A stretch of DNA of 23,204 bases from NCBI GenBank assembly GCA_947453125.1, contig CANGGC010000002.1, positions 1 to 23,204 on the forward strand, read 5' to 3'. The notes under the pieces are model-generated. The model did not search any database. It was given only the letters and a program-made list of their open reading frames with translations, and was not told where the DNA came from. This DNA comes from Planctomycetaceae bacterium. GTDB lineage: Bacteria > Planctomycetota > Planctomycetia > Pirellulales > UBA1268. A program made the position numbers and the translations under genes. This document shows, one piece after another, positions 22,782 through 23,204 of the stretch; positions within the stretch are counted from its first letter, which is position 1; each line of letters begins with the position of its first letter.

Positions 22782-23204
22782 TCTGCGACTCACGCCCACG
22801 GGCCGTCGAGATGCAATAGCGGACCCAGTGATCCATGTTCTCGTTGAAATAGCCGACGCTGCCGTCGGCACGGAGCGCGTGGCCACCACTGGGATGGTTG
22901 CTGCTCCACCCTCGGCAGCGTTGGTCGCCAGCTCCCTGCTGCCAGGCAGGGTTGGTGTTGTTGAGCGGCTTGAGGAGGCTGTCGACGACGGCGTTGGGGT
23001 TCACCCACGCCGCATCGGGCAGCGAGTTGTAGTCGAACGAGGCACCGTTGCCACCGCGCCAGTGCATGTTCTCGAACACCGCCACTGTCCTCGACGTGCC
23101 GTCGACGATGTCGGAAAGCCGCCGGGGACCGACCTGCTTGAAGACACCGTTGTAGTTTGCCTGCTCGTTCATGCATTCCCCGTTCACCCACGGCGTTCCC
23201 GCCC
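22774..23204 (-). CDS. DUF1559-family protein, partial (N-terminus outside window)
   Basis: The C-terminal ~143 codons of a DUF1559 protein; the frame stays open to the window edge, so the gene begins beyond it. Family features are WVNGECMNEQ near the window edge, LSDIVDGTSRTVAVFENMHWRGG in the middle and SSNHPSGGHALRADGSVGYFNENMD near the end, the last being the hallmark HxGGhxxxxaDGSV block. A full-length protein of this type normally has an N-terminal pilin-like helix, which cannot be checked here. A GTG at 23187 is in frame but internal to the conserved region. It converges with the TolC-like gene 13 nt away. Confidence 0.88.
   Translation of the reverse strand, partial: AGTPWVNGECMNEQANYNGVFKQVGPRRLSDIVDGTSRTVAVFENMHWRGGNGASFDYNSLPDAAWVNPNAVVDSLLKPLNNTNPAWQQGAGDQRCRGWSSNHPSGGHALRADGSVGYFNENMDHWVRYCISTARGRESQNE

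Noticed and set aside
21318..22889. 523-codon open frame on the minus strand
   Set aside because: Antisense to the TolC-like gene and crossing the convergent junction; no family resemblance.
1..23204. High frequency of GATCG/CGATCG words, as in a HIP1-like repeat
   Set aside because: They lie mostly inside codons (Asp/Ile/Arg codon use at high GC) with no fixed spacing; without a count against a codon-shuffled control there is no basis to call them a repeat.

Overview
The window is about 23.2 kb of GC-rich bacterial chromosome with dense protein-coding content. I found no rRNA, tRNA, CRISPR array or insertion sequence. The gene repertoire points to a planctomycete, probably of the Pirellulales type. 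The evidence is two DUF1559 proteins, a secreted LamG protein, a ceramidase-fold hydrolase, a CotH-like protein and a fasciclin protein, together with frequent GTG/TTG starts. This assignment is inference from gene content; no marker gene is present.

Layout: (1) 47-1843, minus strand: a HAD phosphatase and a secreted fasciclin protein separated by a strong GC hairpin. (2) 1973-3427: two diverged proteins of the DUF2294/MpsC-like family, transcribed away from each other across a ~490-bp gap. (3) 3488-9752, minus strand: a tight five-gene cluster encoding a small membrane protein, an AIM24-family protein, an M48 membrane metallopeptidase, an SbcD/YhaO-like metallophosphoesterase and an SbcC/YhaN-like ATPase; the last two overlap by ATGA. 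(4) 9864-12984, minus strand: three exported proteins (CAP domain, ceramidase-fold, LamG). (5) 13148-16835: an FmdB-like protein without cysteines, a DUF2306 membrane protein, a DUF1559 protein on the opposite strand, and a secreted CotH-like protein that starts at TTG. (6) 16852-22760: an NhaR-like LysR regulator divergent from a translationally coupled operon of ABC-exporter-like protein, HlyD-type adaptor and TolC-type outer-membrane protein. (7) 22774 to the window end, minus strand: the 3' part of a second DUF1559 gene.

The most unusual system is region 6. The ABC-like protein keeps an exporter-type membrane domain and a recognisable nucleotide-binding-domain fold, but the Walker A lysine, Q-loop glutamine, LSGGQ signature, Walker B glutamate and H-loop histidine are all replaced. 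The gene is nonetheless intact, and coupled to a full periplasmic adaptor and outer-membrane channel. The regulator-exporter gap holds a perfect T-N11-A dyad of the LysR operator type. I propose a tripartite envelope complex whose ABC subunit cannot hydrolyse ATP by the usual mechanism: either it pairs with an active partner encoded elsewhere, or it uses another energy source or serves as a scaffold.
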